In this document: positions 42,906-52,121 of the stretch, piece after piece
How positions within the stretch are numbered: the first letter of the stretch is position 1
Layout of the letters: each line of letters begins with the position of its first letter
Assembly: GCA_021201235.1 (NCBI GenBank)
Contig: JAJQFI010000024.1
Location: forward strand, 330,657-388,777
Direction of reading: 5' to 3'
Source: Oscillospiraceae bacterium
GTDB taxonomy: Bacteria; Bacillota; Clostridia; Oscillospirales; Ruminococcaceae
Length of the DNA: 58,121 nt
The notes under the pieces: generated by a model
The model's input: the letters and a program-made list of their open reading frames with translations, nothing else
The model's database searches: none
Told to the model about the DNA's origin: nothing
Position numbers and translations under genes: made by a program

Positions 42906-42935
42906 TAGTATGTGCGCCAAATCGCAAAAAATTCC
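42906..42935 (-). promoter_or_regulatory. Candidate sigma-G promoter of spoVAC
   Basis: Minus strand CATACTA (42906-42912), 17-nt spacer, GGAATT (42930-42935). CATACTA is the consensus sigma-F/G -10; the -35 matches the G-x-A-T type partly. It overlaps the terminator of the ABC operon. Confidence 0.55.
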
Positions 42936-42960
42936 CCCACGGAATCCGTGAGGGAATTTT
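42928..42960 (-). terminator. Terminator of the ten-gene ABC operon
   Basis: AAATTCCC-CACGG arms with ATT loop (42928-42960), one mismatch, followed by a T-run on the minus strand. Nearly symmetrical, so it could work in both directions. Confidence 0.85.
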
Positions 42961-42970
42961 GATTCTGAAA

Positions 42971-44161
42971 TTATCCGACCAGACCGGAGCGTGCCAGACC
43001 TTCGGTGAAGTACTTCTGTAGGAAGATGTACATGACTAAGATCGGCGTGATTGACAGCAAGCATCCGGCTTCGAGCCACACAATCTTTCTTCGTGTACCA
43101 ACCTGTGCGTTGTTGAACAGCTGAGCATCGAGCGTTGCCGATAGCTTTTGCAGCTGTAGCGCGACCGTGTGGTTGTTGATGAAGAATGTGGACGAAACGT
43201 AGTAGTCGTTCCAGTACCAGACTATCGAGAAGAGGAATACTGTCAGGAATGCCGACGAAGCATTCGGAATCATTACTCGGATGAAGGTCTTGAACGGTCC
43301 GCAACCGTCGAGGTAAGCGGCGTCTTCGAGCTCCATCGGGAGTCCTCTGAAGAACTGTCTGAATATGTAGATGAACAGTCCGGAACGAATACCGTTTGCA
43401 AATATCGCCGGGACGTACATTACAATCTGGTGGTCGATGAGGGAGATATAGTGCGCTCCGTCCGACGCCGTGTTAATGGCGACTCCCAGGAACGTCGTTG
43501 CGCCGGCTCTAGCCGCCACCTCCACAAGTCCGAAGCACTTGAAGTATGCCCACTGGAGGTAGAGAGGGATAACGGTGATCTGTGCGGGAACGATAATCTG
43601 CATGATTACGATTCCGAACATGAGCGACTTTCCCTTGAAGTTGAATCTTGCGAAGCCATAGCCGACAAGACAACAGCTTACAACCGAGAGGAGCGAGCAG
43701 ACGAGGTTAAGTCTGATGGTGTTCAGGAGCGTATTTCCGAAGTCCATAACGTTCCATACATCCTGAAGGTTCGAGAGCGTGAACGACTTGGGAATCCAAA
43801 CGACTGACGGGTCGTTCATCTGAGCGCTCGGTCTGAAAGCGGTCGAGAGCATGTAGATGAGCGGATAGAGGATTACGAAGCAGAGTCCGAAGAGGATGAG
43901 GAATCTGGCTACAGGCCAAACCCATCCGAAAATCCTTCTGCGGCGGAGATACCACAGGTACTTCGGGTCGAGCTGACGTTCGTCGAGGGTGCCGTTCTTC
44001 TTGGCTTCCTTATAGGCTTTCTCTTTTTCCTTAAGGTGCTGTCTGCGCTCCTTCTGGAAGAGCTTTTCAGCCTTTTCGGTGCTCATTTCCTTTTTACGGC
44101 GAGGCTTCTTTTCCTTGACAGCCTTCTCCTTGACGACCTTTTCTTTCTTTTCTTTAGCCAC
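42971..44161 (-). CDS. Carbohydrate ABC transporter permease, MalG type, with K/E-rich N-terminal tail
   Basis: 396 residues. The first 65 residues are highly charged (AKEKKEKVVKEKAVKEKKPR and on), then six membrane helices with the binding-protein-dependent EAA loop EDAAYLDGCGPFKTFIRVMI. MalG-type permeases form one half of the sugar pore. GTG start at 44161, GGGGGG 7 nt upstream; a longer reading lacks a ribosome site. Last gene of the operon, 14 nt after its MalF partner. Ligand unknown. Confidence 0.9.
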   Translation of the reverse strand: MAKEKKEKVVKEKAVKEKKPRRKKEMSTEKAEKLFQKERRQHLKEKEKAYKEAKKNGTLDERQLDPKYLWYLRRRRIFGWVWPVARFLILFGLCFVILYPLIYMLSTAFRPSAQMNDPSVVWIPKSFTLSNLQDVWNVMDFGNTLLNTIRLNLVCSLLSVVSCCLVGYGFARFNFKGKSLMFGIVIMQIIVPAQITVIPLYLQWAYFKCFGLVEVAARAGATTFLGVAINTASDGAHYISLIDHQIVMYVPAIFANGIRSGLFIYIFRQFFRGLPMELEDAAYLDGCGPFKTFIRVMIPNASSAFLTVFLFSIVWYWNDYYVSSTFFINNHTVALQLQKLSATLDAQLFNNAQVGTRRKIVWLEAGCLLSITPILVMYIFLQKYFTEGLARSGLVG

Positions 44162-44175
44162 TGTGATTCCCCCCT

Positions 44176-45219
44176 TTATACTTCGTAGTAAATGTGCTTG
44201 TTGATGATACCGAGTACAATTCCCAGGACTACAATTACAATCAGGAAGTAAATCCATGCGAGTGCCGCAGAGTAGCCGTGGTTCCAGTCAGACGCTTCGG
44301 AAAGAACCAGCGTCATGACCTCGTTATCAGTAGCAACGAACGAGTCAACAATCGTATAAACAAGGTTTGTAACGATCATCGGGCTGATGTAAGGAAGAGT
44401 AATCTTCCAGAAGAACTCCCAAGCGGTTGCACCCTCGATGGATGCCGCCTCTCTTGCGGAAACGGGAATGTTCTGCAAGGCTGAGAGGAAGATGATAATC
44501 TGAATACCTGAGTTCCAGACGAGGTTGAATACATCTGATGTAATCAACGCTACCATCTCAGTAACCGTGTCACTTATGTTGTAAACTCCCAAGAACGTCA
44601 GAAGTTCACCCGCCATATCCGTCTCGAACATTGTCGAGAAGGCTTCGGAGCCGCCGGAATATCCGGAGGTGTCCATATCGCCGTTGATGATACTCATAAC
44701 CGGTCCGGTTGCAATGATAACCGGGAGGAAGAATACCGCACGAGCGAAGGTTCTTCCGTGGAACTTCTGGTTAAGAATAACTGCAACGAACAGTGAGAAT
44801 ATCAGGATAACCGGCGTTGACCAAAGTGTTTCACCAAGGACATTAATGAGCGCTGTCGTGTAATCGGTGTCGATTGTGAATGCGTCGATATAGTTCTGAA
44901 TTCCGACGAACGTGGTCTTCATGACGCCGACCGTTACCTCGGTCGTGTTGAAAGAGTACCAAAGCGACGTGATGAGCGGCTTTAAGAAGAGCCAGATGGA
45001 TCCCAAAATCCAGATGGCAAGGAACCCATAGCCATACAACGCTTTACGCCTCTCATAAGGGATTTTCATACCCTTCGCCTTTTTCTCTTTCGGAGGCTTG
45101 GCGGATTTCTTTGAAGCCTTTTCAGAAGCCTTATCGGCGGTTTCAACTACAGTCTCTTCAACTGCTTCGTTCACGGTCTCTGCTACCTCAGCGGCTTCAT
45201 TAACTACTGTATCAGCCAT
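44176..45219 (-). CDS. Carbohydrate ABC transporter permease, MalF/UgpA type
   Basis: 347 residues. N-terminal tail of about 50 Glu/Val/Lys-rich residues (NEAAEVAETVNEAVEETVVE), then six helices and the EAA loop EAASIEGATAWEFFWKITLP. First of the second permease pair. It overlaps the end of the DUF5696-like gene by eight bases. Confidence 0.9.
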   Translation of the reverse strand: MADTVVNEAAEVAETVNEAVEETVVETADKASEKASKKSAKPPKEKKAKGMKIPYERRKALYGYGFLAIWILGSIWLFLKPLITSLWYSFNTTEVTVGVMKTTFVGIQNYIDAFTIDTDYTTALINVLGETLWSTPVILIFSLFVAVILNQKFHGRTFARAVFFLPVIIATGPVMSIINGDMDTSGYSGGSEAFSTMFETDMAGELLTFLGVYNISDTVTEMVALITSDVFNLVWNSGIQIIIFLSALQNIPVSAREAASIEGATAWEFFWKITLPYISPMIVTNLVYTIVDSFVATDNEVMTLVLSEASDWNHGYSAALAWIYFLIVIVVLGIVLGIINKHIYYEV

Positions 45220-47788
45220 TCAATATCCCTCCTTCGTCAACATAGTCTGAATAGTTATAGGTTTTTCCGTTTGCCGTGATTTCGCCGGTCGAGAGATCTA
45301 CGGTCGTCACATAACCGTTTTCATAGGTTGTTGTGATGACATTGCCGTCAGTCTCGTATCCGGTGATGACAGAATCGGAAACAGGTGCTAAAATCTCACT
45401 TGCAAGCTCATACTCTGCGGCTGTCTGTTCGAGCCATCCTGCATAGTTTGCATAGTAGAGATTGATATAGTCGGTGTCTTCTATCTCGGTAGTCTCTTCA
45501 TAAATGAAGGTGTACTTGACATAAGAACCGGAAGCTATAGTCTTAAGGAAGAGTTCCATTGAATCCGCTGAGCCGTTGATAGCCTCGGTGGAGTAAGGAA
45601 TGTAGCCGTGGAGCACAATCTGTACGAACGGAACGTCCTCATCGAAGATCTTGAACTGACTCGACTGGAGCGTCAGGTTCTGGATAACGTCGACGTAGCT
45701 ATAGAGGTAAGCGTTCGGAGCGTCGGCGATGATGCTGTCAACAACTCCCGCAACCGACTTGTAGTATTCGACGATGTACTGTGCCGTAACCTCGCGGTTG
45801 GTGCGGTTCTTGTTGGAATAGTCGCCCCAGAGGGTGTTCGCATAAGAGCCGAGTCCCGCGCCGGGCAGGTCATACTTCGCAAGGTTCTTTGTGACCTTGG
45901 TGGAAAGCTTCGAGATTGATCTCGGCGAGAGAAGCGCCGAAGCAACTCCGTCGTTCGGTGTGCCATAGGCTATGTTGTACTCATAGGGTCTTGCGTAGGA
46001 CTTCGATACACGGTATGCCGTGTTGAAGAGTGTCCAGAAGCCGTTGCCATTTGAGGAGAAGGTGTAATCGGTAATCGAACCGTAGAACTGAGCTCCGATG
46101 CTCTCGCAGTACTCGATTAAGTCTTCAAGGTCGCTCTTGCCGCCAAGGACTGACGCAACACTGCCTGCGGTGTCAAGCTTTCCTGTCATCGAATCGGTCG
46201 TCCAGTCGTTGTAGTTTACGACGAGCTGGTCAACTCCGAGCTCTACGAGTTCTTCAAGAATCTCTGCCGCCTGATCGAAGGTAGTGAAGGCGGTCTTGAG
46301 GTTTACGGGGATACCGAGGATTGACTTCGACTTAAGCGTTCCGCCGTAGAACTCTACGAAGAGCGGAGCATAGTCGGATTCGGTCTTCTGGGTCAAGCCC
46401 TCCTCTTCGATGAGGTAGTCACGGTAAACGTCAGCAATCTCGGTAACGGTTACTTTCTCCTCTTCGGAGGTTACCCAGTAGTATCTGACTTCAAGAGTTT
46501 CAACCGCAATCGAACCGTCGCCCTTTTCAAACATGATGATTGAGCTTGAATCGCCCGACATGCTGTAGGTATCGGTGGAACGAAGGGTGAATGAGAAGTA
46601 GCAGTAGTTATATCCGCAGTTGTCGTCCGAGTTATAGGCGACTGCGGCGTTGACAGATGCGAACGTGTCACCTTCGGTGGCGACCATTACAAGACCGTCG
46701 CTTCCCTGAACCATAGCCATAACAGGCATTGTGACCTGCTCGACTTCGTCAGGCTGATTGTCCTTGACGTCTGCCGCGTCTCTTCCGTAAATGGTGGAGG
46801 AGTAGTTAGAATAGTTACCCTTGCCGTTGTTGAGGTTGATTATAGCACCCGAGCCATCAGCGACGAGCATATATCCTTCGGCTTCGCTGTCTGCGGCGCC
46901 GAAATAAGGGTTCATCGCAAGCGCTGTCAAGATGAGAACGTCGGAATCGGATTCCTGAGCATCCTCGCCGTCAACATATCCGGCTTTTTCCTTTATCTCG
47001 GATGTATTGATGTAGCATCTGAGATATGTGTCTTCGAGTATGTAGTAAACCGGAACAGTTGCCTTAGCACTCGAGAAGGTGTAGGTAACCTTGACGCCGT
47101 TGTCGATAAGCTCAAACTCGGTGTCTTCCTTGTCGGTCGACTGTCTGTAGGAATAGATGTAAGCCGAAATGATAAGGTCTGTTGCGTTGCCGTATCTGAC
47201 TGCGATGTTTGAAAGACGGTTTTCCTGGAGTGAGGACTTGGTGGTTGCGTCATCGAGCAAAGCATTAACGCAGTTTGACCACCATACCTTGCCGGAAGCC
47301 TTGACATAAACGCCGATTCTCTCGTAATCTCTGTCGAGATACATGATAGCTTCGTCGTTCTCGGCGACTACTTCACAACGGGCAATTTCTTCCTCGTCGG
47401 TGACGTACTCGACGGTCTCTTCTTCCTCTTCCTCTTCTTCAGAGTCAGAATCAGCATCAGCATCTTCGGATTCATCATCTTCGGTATCTGTGCCTTCGAC
47501 TAAATCTTCGGAGATTTCTTCGTCGGAAGAATCTTCGTTGGATGTTTCTGCTTCCGCTTCTTCATCCTCAGTCTCCTCGACTATTTCATCTTCCGACGCA
47601 TCGACTAATTCGTCCGTGACTTCAAGCTCTTCGAAGTCGTTCTCGGGCTCACTGCCATCGACGACCTCTTCACTTACTGCCGTTGCTTCTTCTTCCTCAT
47701 CCTCCGCAACCGCCGCGAAGACGGTCATGGACATGAGCATTGTGATTACAAGCAGTCCGGCGATTAATCTAAGAAATTTTTTCTTCAT
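45212..47788 (-). CDS. Large secreted DUF5696-like protein
   Basis: 858 residues. Signal peptide (LLVITMLMSMTVFAAVA) followed by about 100 acidic residues rich in Glu, Asp and Ser, a beta-rich domain (about 140-430), and a barrel-like C-terminal part (about 440-810) with LFVEFYGGTLKSKSILGIPV, VDQLVVNYNDWTTDSMTG and SIGAQFYGSITDYTF. The layout resembles a glycosidase-like barrel; DUF5696 is my family suggestion from memory. No lipobox or sortase motif. It follows the YIP1 gene by 21 nt. I can assign no catalytic residues. ATG at 47788 chosen since the GTG four codons earlier overlaps AGGTGAG. Confidence 0.75.
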   Translation of the reverse strand: MKKKFLRLIAGLLVITMLMSMTVFAAVAEDEEEEATAVSEEVVDGSEPENDFEELEVTDELVDASEDEIVEETEDEEAEAETSNEDSSDEEISEDLVEGTDTEDDESEDADADSDSEEEEEEEETVEYVTDEEEIARCEVVAENDEAIMYLDRDYERIGVYVKASGKVWWSNCVNALLDDATTKSSLQENRLSNIAVRYGNATDLIISAYIYSYRQSTDKEDTEFELIDNGVKVTYTFSSAKATVPVYYILEDTYLRCYINTSEIKEKAGYVDGEDAQESDSDVLILTALAMNPYFGAADSEAEGYMLVADGSGAIINLNNGKGNYSNYSSTIYGRDAADVKDNQPDEVEQVTMPVMAMVQGSDGLVMVATEGDTFASVNAAVAYNSDDNCGYNYCYFSFTLRSTDTYSMSGDSSSIIMFEKGDGSIAVETLEVRYYWVTSEEEKVTVTEIADVYRDYLIEEEGLTQKTESDYAPLFVEFYGGTLKSKSILGIPVNLKTAFTTFDQAAEILEELVELGVDQLVVNYNDWTTDSMTGKLDTAGSVASVLGGKSDLEDLIEYCESIGAQFYGSITDYTFSSNGNGFWTLFNTAYRVSKSYARPYEYNIAYGTPNDGVASALLSPRSISKLSTKVTKNLAKYDLPGAGLGSYANTLWGDYSNKNRTNREVTAQYIVEYYKSVAGVVDSIIADAPNAYLYSYVDVIQNLTLQSSQFKIFDEDVPFVQIVLHGYIPYSTEAINGSADSMELFLKTIASGSYVKYTFIYEETTEIEDTDYINLYYANYAGWLEQTAAEYELASEILAPVSDSVITGYETDGNVITTTYENGYVTTVDLSTGEITANGKTYNYSDYVDEGGILNG

Positions 47789-47809
47789 ATTTGCACTCAC
47801 CTTTCCGCT

Positions 47810-48445
47810 TTAACTTCTCACTCTATACATTATCTCAGTATAGATGGTGTAGAAGAAGACGTATACCTGCTGGAAGAGCGACAGGAGCAGTACGAACATG
47901 CAAAGGATAAGTACCATACCGACAACTGTCAGAGCTATACAGACGAATGTTTTTGTGTAGGAATACTGGTGGCACGCCTTCATGCCTGTTACTATCATAA
48001 TCGCAGTCCAGATGAGACCAACGTAGTAGATTGCACTCGACCAGATTGATTCATCAAGAGTGAGGGCGTAGGTCATAATCGTGGAGATAACCGTGCAGAC
48101 GATGTAGGGAACAAGTGCGTAAGCCGAATAGATTGCGATTCTGCGCATGTTGCCTTCGCCGTCAAGGAGCGTACAGAACGACCAGTTGGCTACTACCCAC
48201 GCCAGATAGATGATAACGCTCTGGGTGATAATCGGAACGATGTTGAATACGTCCGAATATGCCGCCATGTTGAATGCGAAACCGCCCATTCGCTCTTTGA
48301 CTACCTGAGCCACGAGGAGAAGGAACACGATAACTATTGTGATGGGCATGGAACCTTGCTTCTTCCATCTCATGTCCTCATAGCCTTCTATGGGGTGGAA
48401 AATGACGTACTTCAGCCACTGAATCGGCGTCATATCATAGACCAT
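47810..48445 (-). CDS. YIP1-family membrane protein
   Basis: 211 residues, five membrane segments (ITIVIVFLLLVAQVV, IITQSVIIYLAWVVANWSF, IAIYSAYALVPYIVCTVIST, YVGLIWTAIMIVTGMKACHQ, FVCIALTVVGMVLILCMFVL) in the Yip1 pattern, with TPIQWLKYVIFHPIEGYEDM at the N-terminus. Bacterial YIP1 proteins have no known biochemical role. ATG at 48445, 6 nt after GGGAGGAG, inside the end of the NHL/TPR gene (11-base overlap). It sits amid the sugar-transport genes. Confidence 0.85.
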   Translation of the reverse strand: MVYDMTPIQWLKYVIFHPIEGYEDMRWKKQGSMPITIVIVFLLLVAQVVKERMGGFAFNMAAYSDVFNIVPIITQSVIIYLAWVVANWSFCTLLDGEGNMRRIAIYSAYALVPYIVCTVISTIMTYALTLDESIWSSAIYYVGLIWTAIMIVTGMKACHQYSYTKTFVCIALTVVGMVLILCMFVLLLSLFQQVYVFFYTIYTEIMYRVRS

Positions 48446-50108
48446 TTACTGCTCCTCCCTTCTTGTTTTTTGTAAAGAGTCCTGCGATTTTATTCGCAAG
48501 TGTTTTGATTCCCTTTCCTATGAGTCGGAACAGTCTCCGCCAGAGGTGATCGGGAATCTTGCCGCGCTTCTGGAGCATGCTCACAACAATGTAGAGAACA
48601 ATCAGAACCGCAATTACTATAACTGCCGCAGTGAAGTTGTTTCTCATGAGGTCCTTACGATAATACTCGAACGCCTTGTCGTAGTCTTCATCGTCATAGC
48701 CTGCCTTGAAGTACTTCATAGCTTCCTCATACTCATCCTGGTTGAGGAGAGCCTTGCCTATTGCAACGTAAGCCATGTTGTAGTTACCGTCGTGCTTGAG
48801 GATTTCCTGCCAGAGCTCGAGGGATTCTTCGTAAAGTCCTTCGTTATACATCTCGGCGGCTTCGTGAACGTAGGTGCCGAAGAGTGTTTCCGAGAAGACG
48901 GTTATGTCGTTGTTACGACCATCAAGGATGTAAATCTTATCGCCATAGGACTCGATTGCGTTCGGGTTGTCAAATCCGCCGTTCTGGTCTTCCTGATCGC
49001 ATCCGAAGATGAACAGGAGGTTGAACTCACGGTCGTACTGAAAGATACGTCCCGAGGTGTAGTCGAGGATATTGACGATTCCGTTATCGCCGATTGAGAT
49101 ATCGGTCAGTCGGGTCGAATAGGTCGTGCCCGAGTAGGTTACCGACGTCTGGTCACCGAATACGATTTCGGCGCCGTTCTCGGTACGGGCGATGATGTTC
49201 TCGCCTGCCGGGTTCAGCTTCTTTACAGCGTCCGTAGTGGTGTTAGCCGCTTCGGTTACGGTGTAGATGAAGCCCTGATCGTCGATATCGAAGTTTGCAT
49301 ACTCAACAGGGGTTGCCTTGGTAAGTGTTGCGGACTGGGATTCGGTTGCAATCCTTCTCCACATCCTGTTGATTACGACCGTCGCCGTAACCTCAACCTT
49401 GTTCGCACCGAAGTAGCCGAGGAAGGTTCCGGATGCGGAGTACATGATAGCACCCTTGTTTACTGCGGGGCAGATAACGTAGACGTTCTTTGCCGCATCG
49501 ACGAGCACCTTTGCGCAGTAGAACGAAACCGAATCGTAAAGCTCGGAATCAGGTCTTGTGTACTCGGTGATGATTTCGCAATCCTGATTGCACTTGATGA
49601 CTCTCTGGTTATCTCTGTCGGCGATATACATGATGTCGTCTTCGTCGACGTAGATACCATAGGGGCTCTTGAGGGTGTTAGTCTCGGTGACTTCAACCGT
49701 GCCGTCTTCAAGGGTGGTCTCTGTTGTCATTGAGCTTCCTGTGAAGGTCTTGTAGCAAGCTAAGAGGTTGAATTCAAGGTCTGTCTTGATTATACGGTTG
49801 TTGTCGGTGTCAACTATGTACCATTCCTCGTTCTCGGAAAGGAAGAAGTCCTTGGCATTCGACAGAGTAGCCGGTTCATCTTCCGAGATGAAGAACTCGC
49901 TGTCGGGGTCGGAAAGCTGGTCGAGTCCGATGTCAGCACCGGTTATCGTGTCCGTGACCTGATAACCGTTCTGAGAGGGCACCGCCTCTTTCCACGCGTT
50001 GTAGTTATAGGATGTGTACGGGTCGTCGGCGAATGCCGTCACAGCCATCGTGACCGTGAGCATTGCCGCGAGCAGAATACACAACGCTTTTTTGATATTT
50101 AATGTCAC
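48435..50108 (-). CDS. Surface NHL-propeller/TPR protein with C-terminal membrane anchor
   Basis: 557 residues. Signal peptide ending AVTAFA; NHL-type beta-propeller repeats (about 80-400: EEWYIVDTDNNRIIKTDLEF, PYGIYVDEDDIMYIADRDNQ, GIVNILDYTSGRIFQYDREF, KIYILDGRNNDITVFS); two TPR units (about 410-475, MYNEGLYEESLELWQEILKH and GKALLNQDEYEEAMKYFKAG); one membrane helix (AVIVIAVLIVLYIVV); and a basic cytosolic tail. The propeller and TPRs face out. A scaffold or sensor role is inferred. GTG start with AGGTGAT upstream. Confidence 0.83.
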   Translation of the reverse strand: MTLNIKKALCILLAAMLTVTMAVTAFADDPYTSYNYNAWKEAVPSQNGYQVTDTITGADIGLDQLSDPDSEFFISEDEPATLSNAKDFFLSENEEWYIVDTDNNRIIKTDLEFNLLACYKTFTGSSMTTETTLEDGTVEVTETNTLKSPYGIYVDEDDIMYIADRDNQRVIKCNQDCEIITEYTRPDSELYDSVSFYCAKVLVDAAKNVYVICPAVNKGAIMYSASGTFLGYFGANKVEVTATVVINRMWRRIATESQSATLTKATPVEYANFDIDDQGFIYTVTEAANTTTDAVKKLNPAGENIIARTENGAEIVFGDQTSVTYSGTTYSTRLTDISIGDNGIVNILDYTSGRIFQYDREFNLLFIFGCDQEDQNGGFDNPNAIESYGDKIYILDGRNNDITVFSETLFGTYVHEAAEMYNEGLYEESLELWQEILKHDGNYNMAYVAIGKALLNQDEYEEAMKYFKAGYDDEDYDKAFEYYRKDLMRNNFTAAVIVIAVLIVLYIVVSMLQKRGKIPDHLWRRLFRLIGKGIKTLANKIAGLFTKNKKGGAVNGL

Positions 50109-50170
50109 AGCTTATCACCTGTCTCCTTTTCTATAGTAGTCATAGGTTTGCCATAGGCTTGCCCATAGGC

Positions 50171-51136
50171 TTAATCCTTCATACCTGAGCTCGCCATGGT
50201 TTCCATAACGTTGCTCTGTGCTACAAGGAAGATGATAAGCGGAGGGAGCATGAGCACTACCGCCGAAGCGTAGATGATGCCCTGACGCGAGATACCTGAA
50301 GCCGCCAACTGGTTCATGATTGTCGGGAGAGTCTTTAACTGCTCCTCGTAAACGAGTGAACCGCCCTGGATGTTCCATGCACTCTGGAATACATAGATGA
50401 TAAGGGTTGCGATTGCGGGCTTCTGGTTCGGGACGATTACCTGCCAGCAGATGCGGAAGTGTCCCGCACCGTCAACCTTGGCGGCGTCGATGATCGAGTC
50501 GTTGATGGTCGACATACTCTGACGCATGAGGTAAAGACCCATTGATGTTGCGATGTTCGGGAGAATCAATGCCCAGTAGGTATTGATGAGCCCCAATGCC
50601 GCGATGACTATGTACTGCATAATCCAAGTCGCTGTCGAGGAGAAGAGAAGTGCATTAACAACGATTGAGTTGAGAGCACCGTAACCGGGGAATTTGCACT
50701 TCGAAAGTGCATATGCCGCACAGCAGACAACCAAGACGTGGATTATTGAGATAACAACCGTGATGAAGACGGAGTTGAAAACATATCTCGAGAACGGAAC
50801 CCAGAGGTTACCGGCAACCTTGAAGAGGTTTGAGAAGTTCTCCATCGTCGGGTTGAGTACATAAAGTCTCGGCGGGAATATGAAGAGCTCACTGATAGGC
50901 TTCAAAGACTGGATAATTGAGTAGTAAAGCGGGAATATCATGAACAATCCGAGGAGTGCAAGTAAGATGAAGATTACTATGTCTCCGCCGAGGGAGCCGT
51001 TGATGTGCTTGCCCTTTGACTTCTTGACGTGGACGGTCTCGATTTTTATCTTCGACTGTCTCTTTCTGAGCTTCGCTAACTCTTTTTCCTGCTTTTTCGC
51101 GAGCTTTTCTTGATTTTCTCTGATATCAGATGCCAT
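50171..51136 (-). CDS. Carbohydrate ABC transporter permease, MalG type
   Basis: 321 residues. Lys/Glu-rich coiled N-terminus (ENQEKLAKKQEKELAKLRKR), six helices, EAA loop IDAAKVDGAGHFRICWQVIV. Partner of the MalF-type permease at 51151. It follows that gene by 14 nt. Together they form the first permease pair of the operon. Confidence 0.9.
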   Translation of the reverse strand: MASDIRENQEKLAKKQEKELAKLRKRQSKIKIETVHVKKSKGKHINGSLGGDIVIFILLALLGLFMIFPLYYSIIQSLKPISELFIFPPRLYVLNPTMENFSNLFKVAGNLWVPFSRYVFNSVFITVVISIIHVLVVCCAAYALSKCKFPGYGALNSIVVNALLFSSTATWIMQYIVIAALGLINTYWALILPNIATSMGLYLMRQSMSTINDSIIDAAKVDGAGHFRICWQVIVPNQKPAIATLIIYVFQSAWNIQGGSLVYEEQLKTLPTIMNQLAASGISRQGIIYASAVVLMLPPLIIFLVAQSNVMETMASSGMKD

Positions 51137-51150
51137 ACATTTCCACCCCC

Positions 51151-52104
51151 TTAATCATCGGTATACCGGCTCAGAATCTTGCGTATGAAGTAATTTACTA
51201 TGAGCATCGCCGCGAAGAGCACCAAGCATATCGCACTTGAATAGCCCATCTCGTAACGAATCGTACCATAGTCCTGAGCGTGGTTCATAACTGTGTGAAC
51301 TGCGTAGTCGGTCGAAGGGAGTCCGCAGAGCGTTGAACCTACGGTACCGCAGGTGAACGCACCGGAAATTGCCAGAACCGCCGCGAACAGAAGCGAGGGT
51401 CCCATCGCGGGAATCGTGATGGTGAAGAGCTCCTGGAATCTGTTCTGAATGCCTTCGATTGCGCCCGCTTCATAGAGCGAGTTGTCGATATTCTGGAAGC
51501 CGGCTCGGAGGGCAAGGAAGCCTGCACCCATTGACGACCAGAGCTGGACGACGATTACAACCCCCATCATATAGCTCGTGTCCGTCAGCCATTGTATGGC
51601 GTTGTTGATAATTCCCAAGTCCATGAGAACCGAGTTAAGGTATCCATAGGAGTCACCTGAGAAGATGAGCTGCCAGATAACGTATGCCGACGGCGTCATT
51701 GACGGGGCGTAGAATACGAATGTGAAGAATACCTTGAAGAACGGGTTCATTTCGTTGATGAGCCATGCAAGAAGGAAGCTCAGAACGTAGGAGAACGGAC
51801 CAGTGAATACTGCGAATATGAGTGTATTCCTGATAGCTGTCATGAATACATCATCATTTACAAACAGCGAGTAGAAGTTCTGGAGTCCGACGTACCTTGG
51901 TGCCTGTACGAGGTTGAAGTTCGTAAGACCCAGAGGAAGCGTCATGATAACCGGAACCAATGTAAAGATGGTAAACAGCAGGAAGAACGGAAGCAACATC
52001 AGGTACACGGTTTTATTCTGCTTGATGAGATGCCATGTATAGGCGGCTTTGCTCTTTGTGTTTATCGGCTTGACGGCTGTTTGCTCTTTTTTAGCCTTTG
52101 CCAT
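51151..52104 (-). CDS. Carbohydrate ABC transporter permease, MalF type
   Basis: 317 residues, short Lys-rich N-terminus, six helices, EAA loop YEAGAIEGIQNRFQELFTIT. It lies directly after the large solute-binding protein, the standard order for a sugar importer, which supports that protein as its partner. Confidence 0.91.
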   Translation of the reverse strand: MAKAKKEQTAVKPINTKSKAAYTWHLIKQNKTVYLMLLPFFLLFTIFTLVPVIMTLPLGLTNFNLVQAPRYVGLQNFYSLFVNDDVFMTAIRNTLIFAVFTGPFSYVLSFLLAWLINEMNPFFKVFFTFVFYAPSMTPSAYVIWQLIFSGDSYGYLNSVLMDLGIINNAIQWLTDTSYMMGVVIVVQLWSSMGAGFLALRAGFQNIDNSLYEAGAIEGIQNRFQELFTITIPAMGPSLLFAAVLAISGAFTCGTVGSTLCGLPSTDYAVHTVMNHAQDYGTIRYEMGYSSAICLVLFAAMLIVNYFIRKILSRYTDD

Positions 52105-52121
52105 GAAACTTACCCCCTCCT

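Noticed and set aside
42885-43304. N-terminal extension of spoVAC to 288 residues
   Set aside because: The extra residues run through the ABC operon terminator and antisense of a permease; the ATG at 42884 has a good ribosome site and matches the family.
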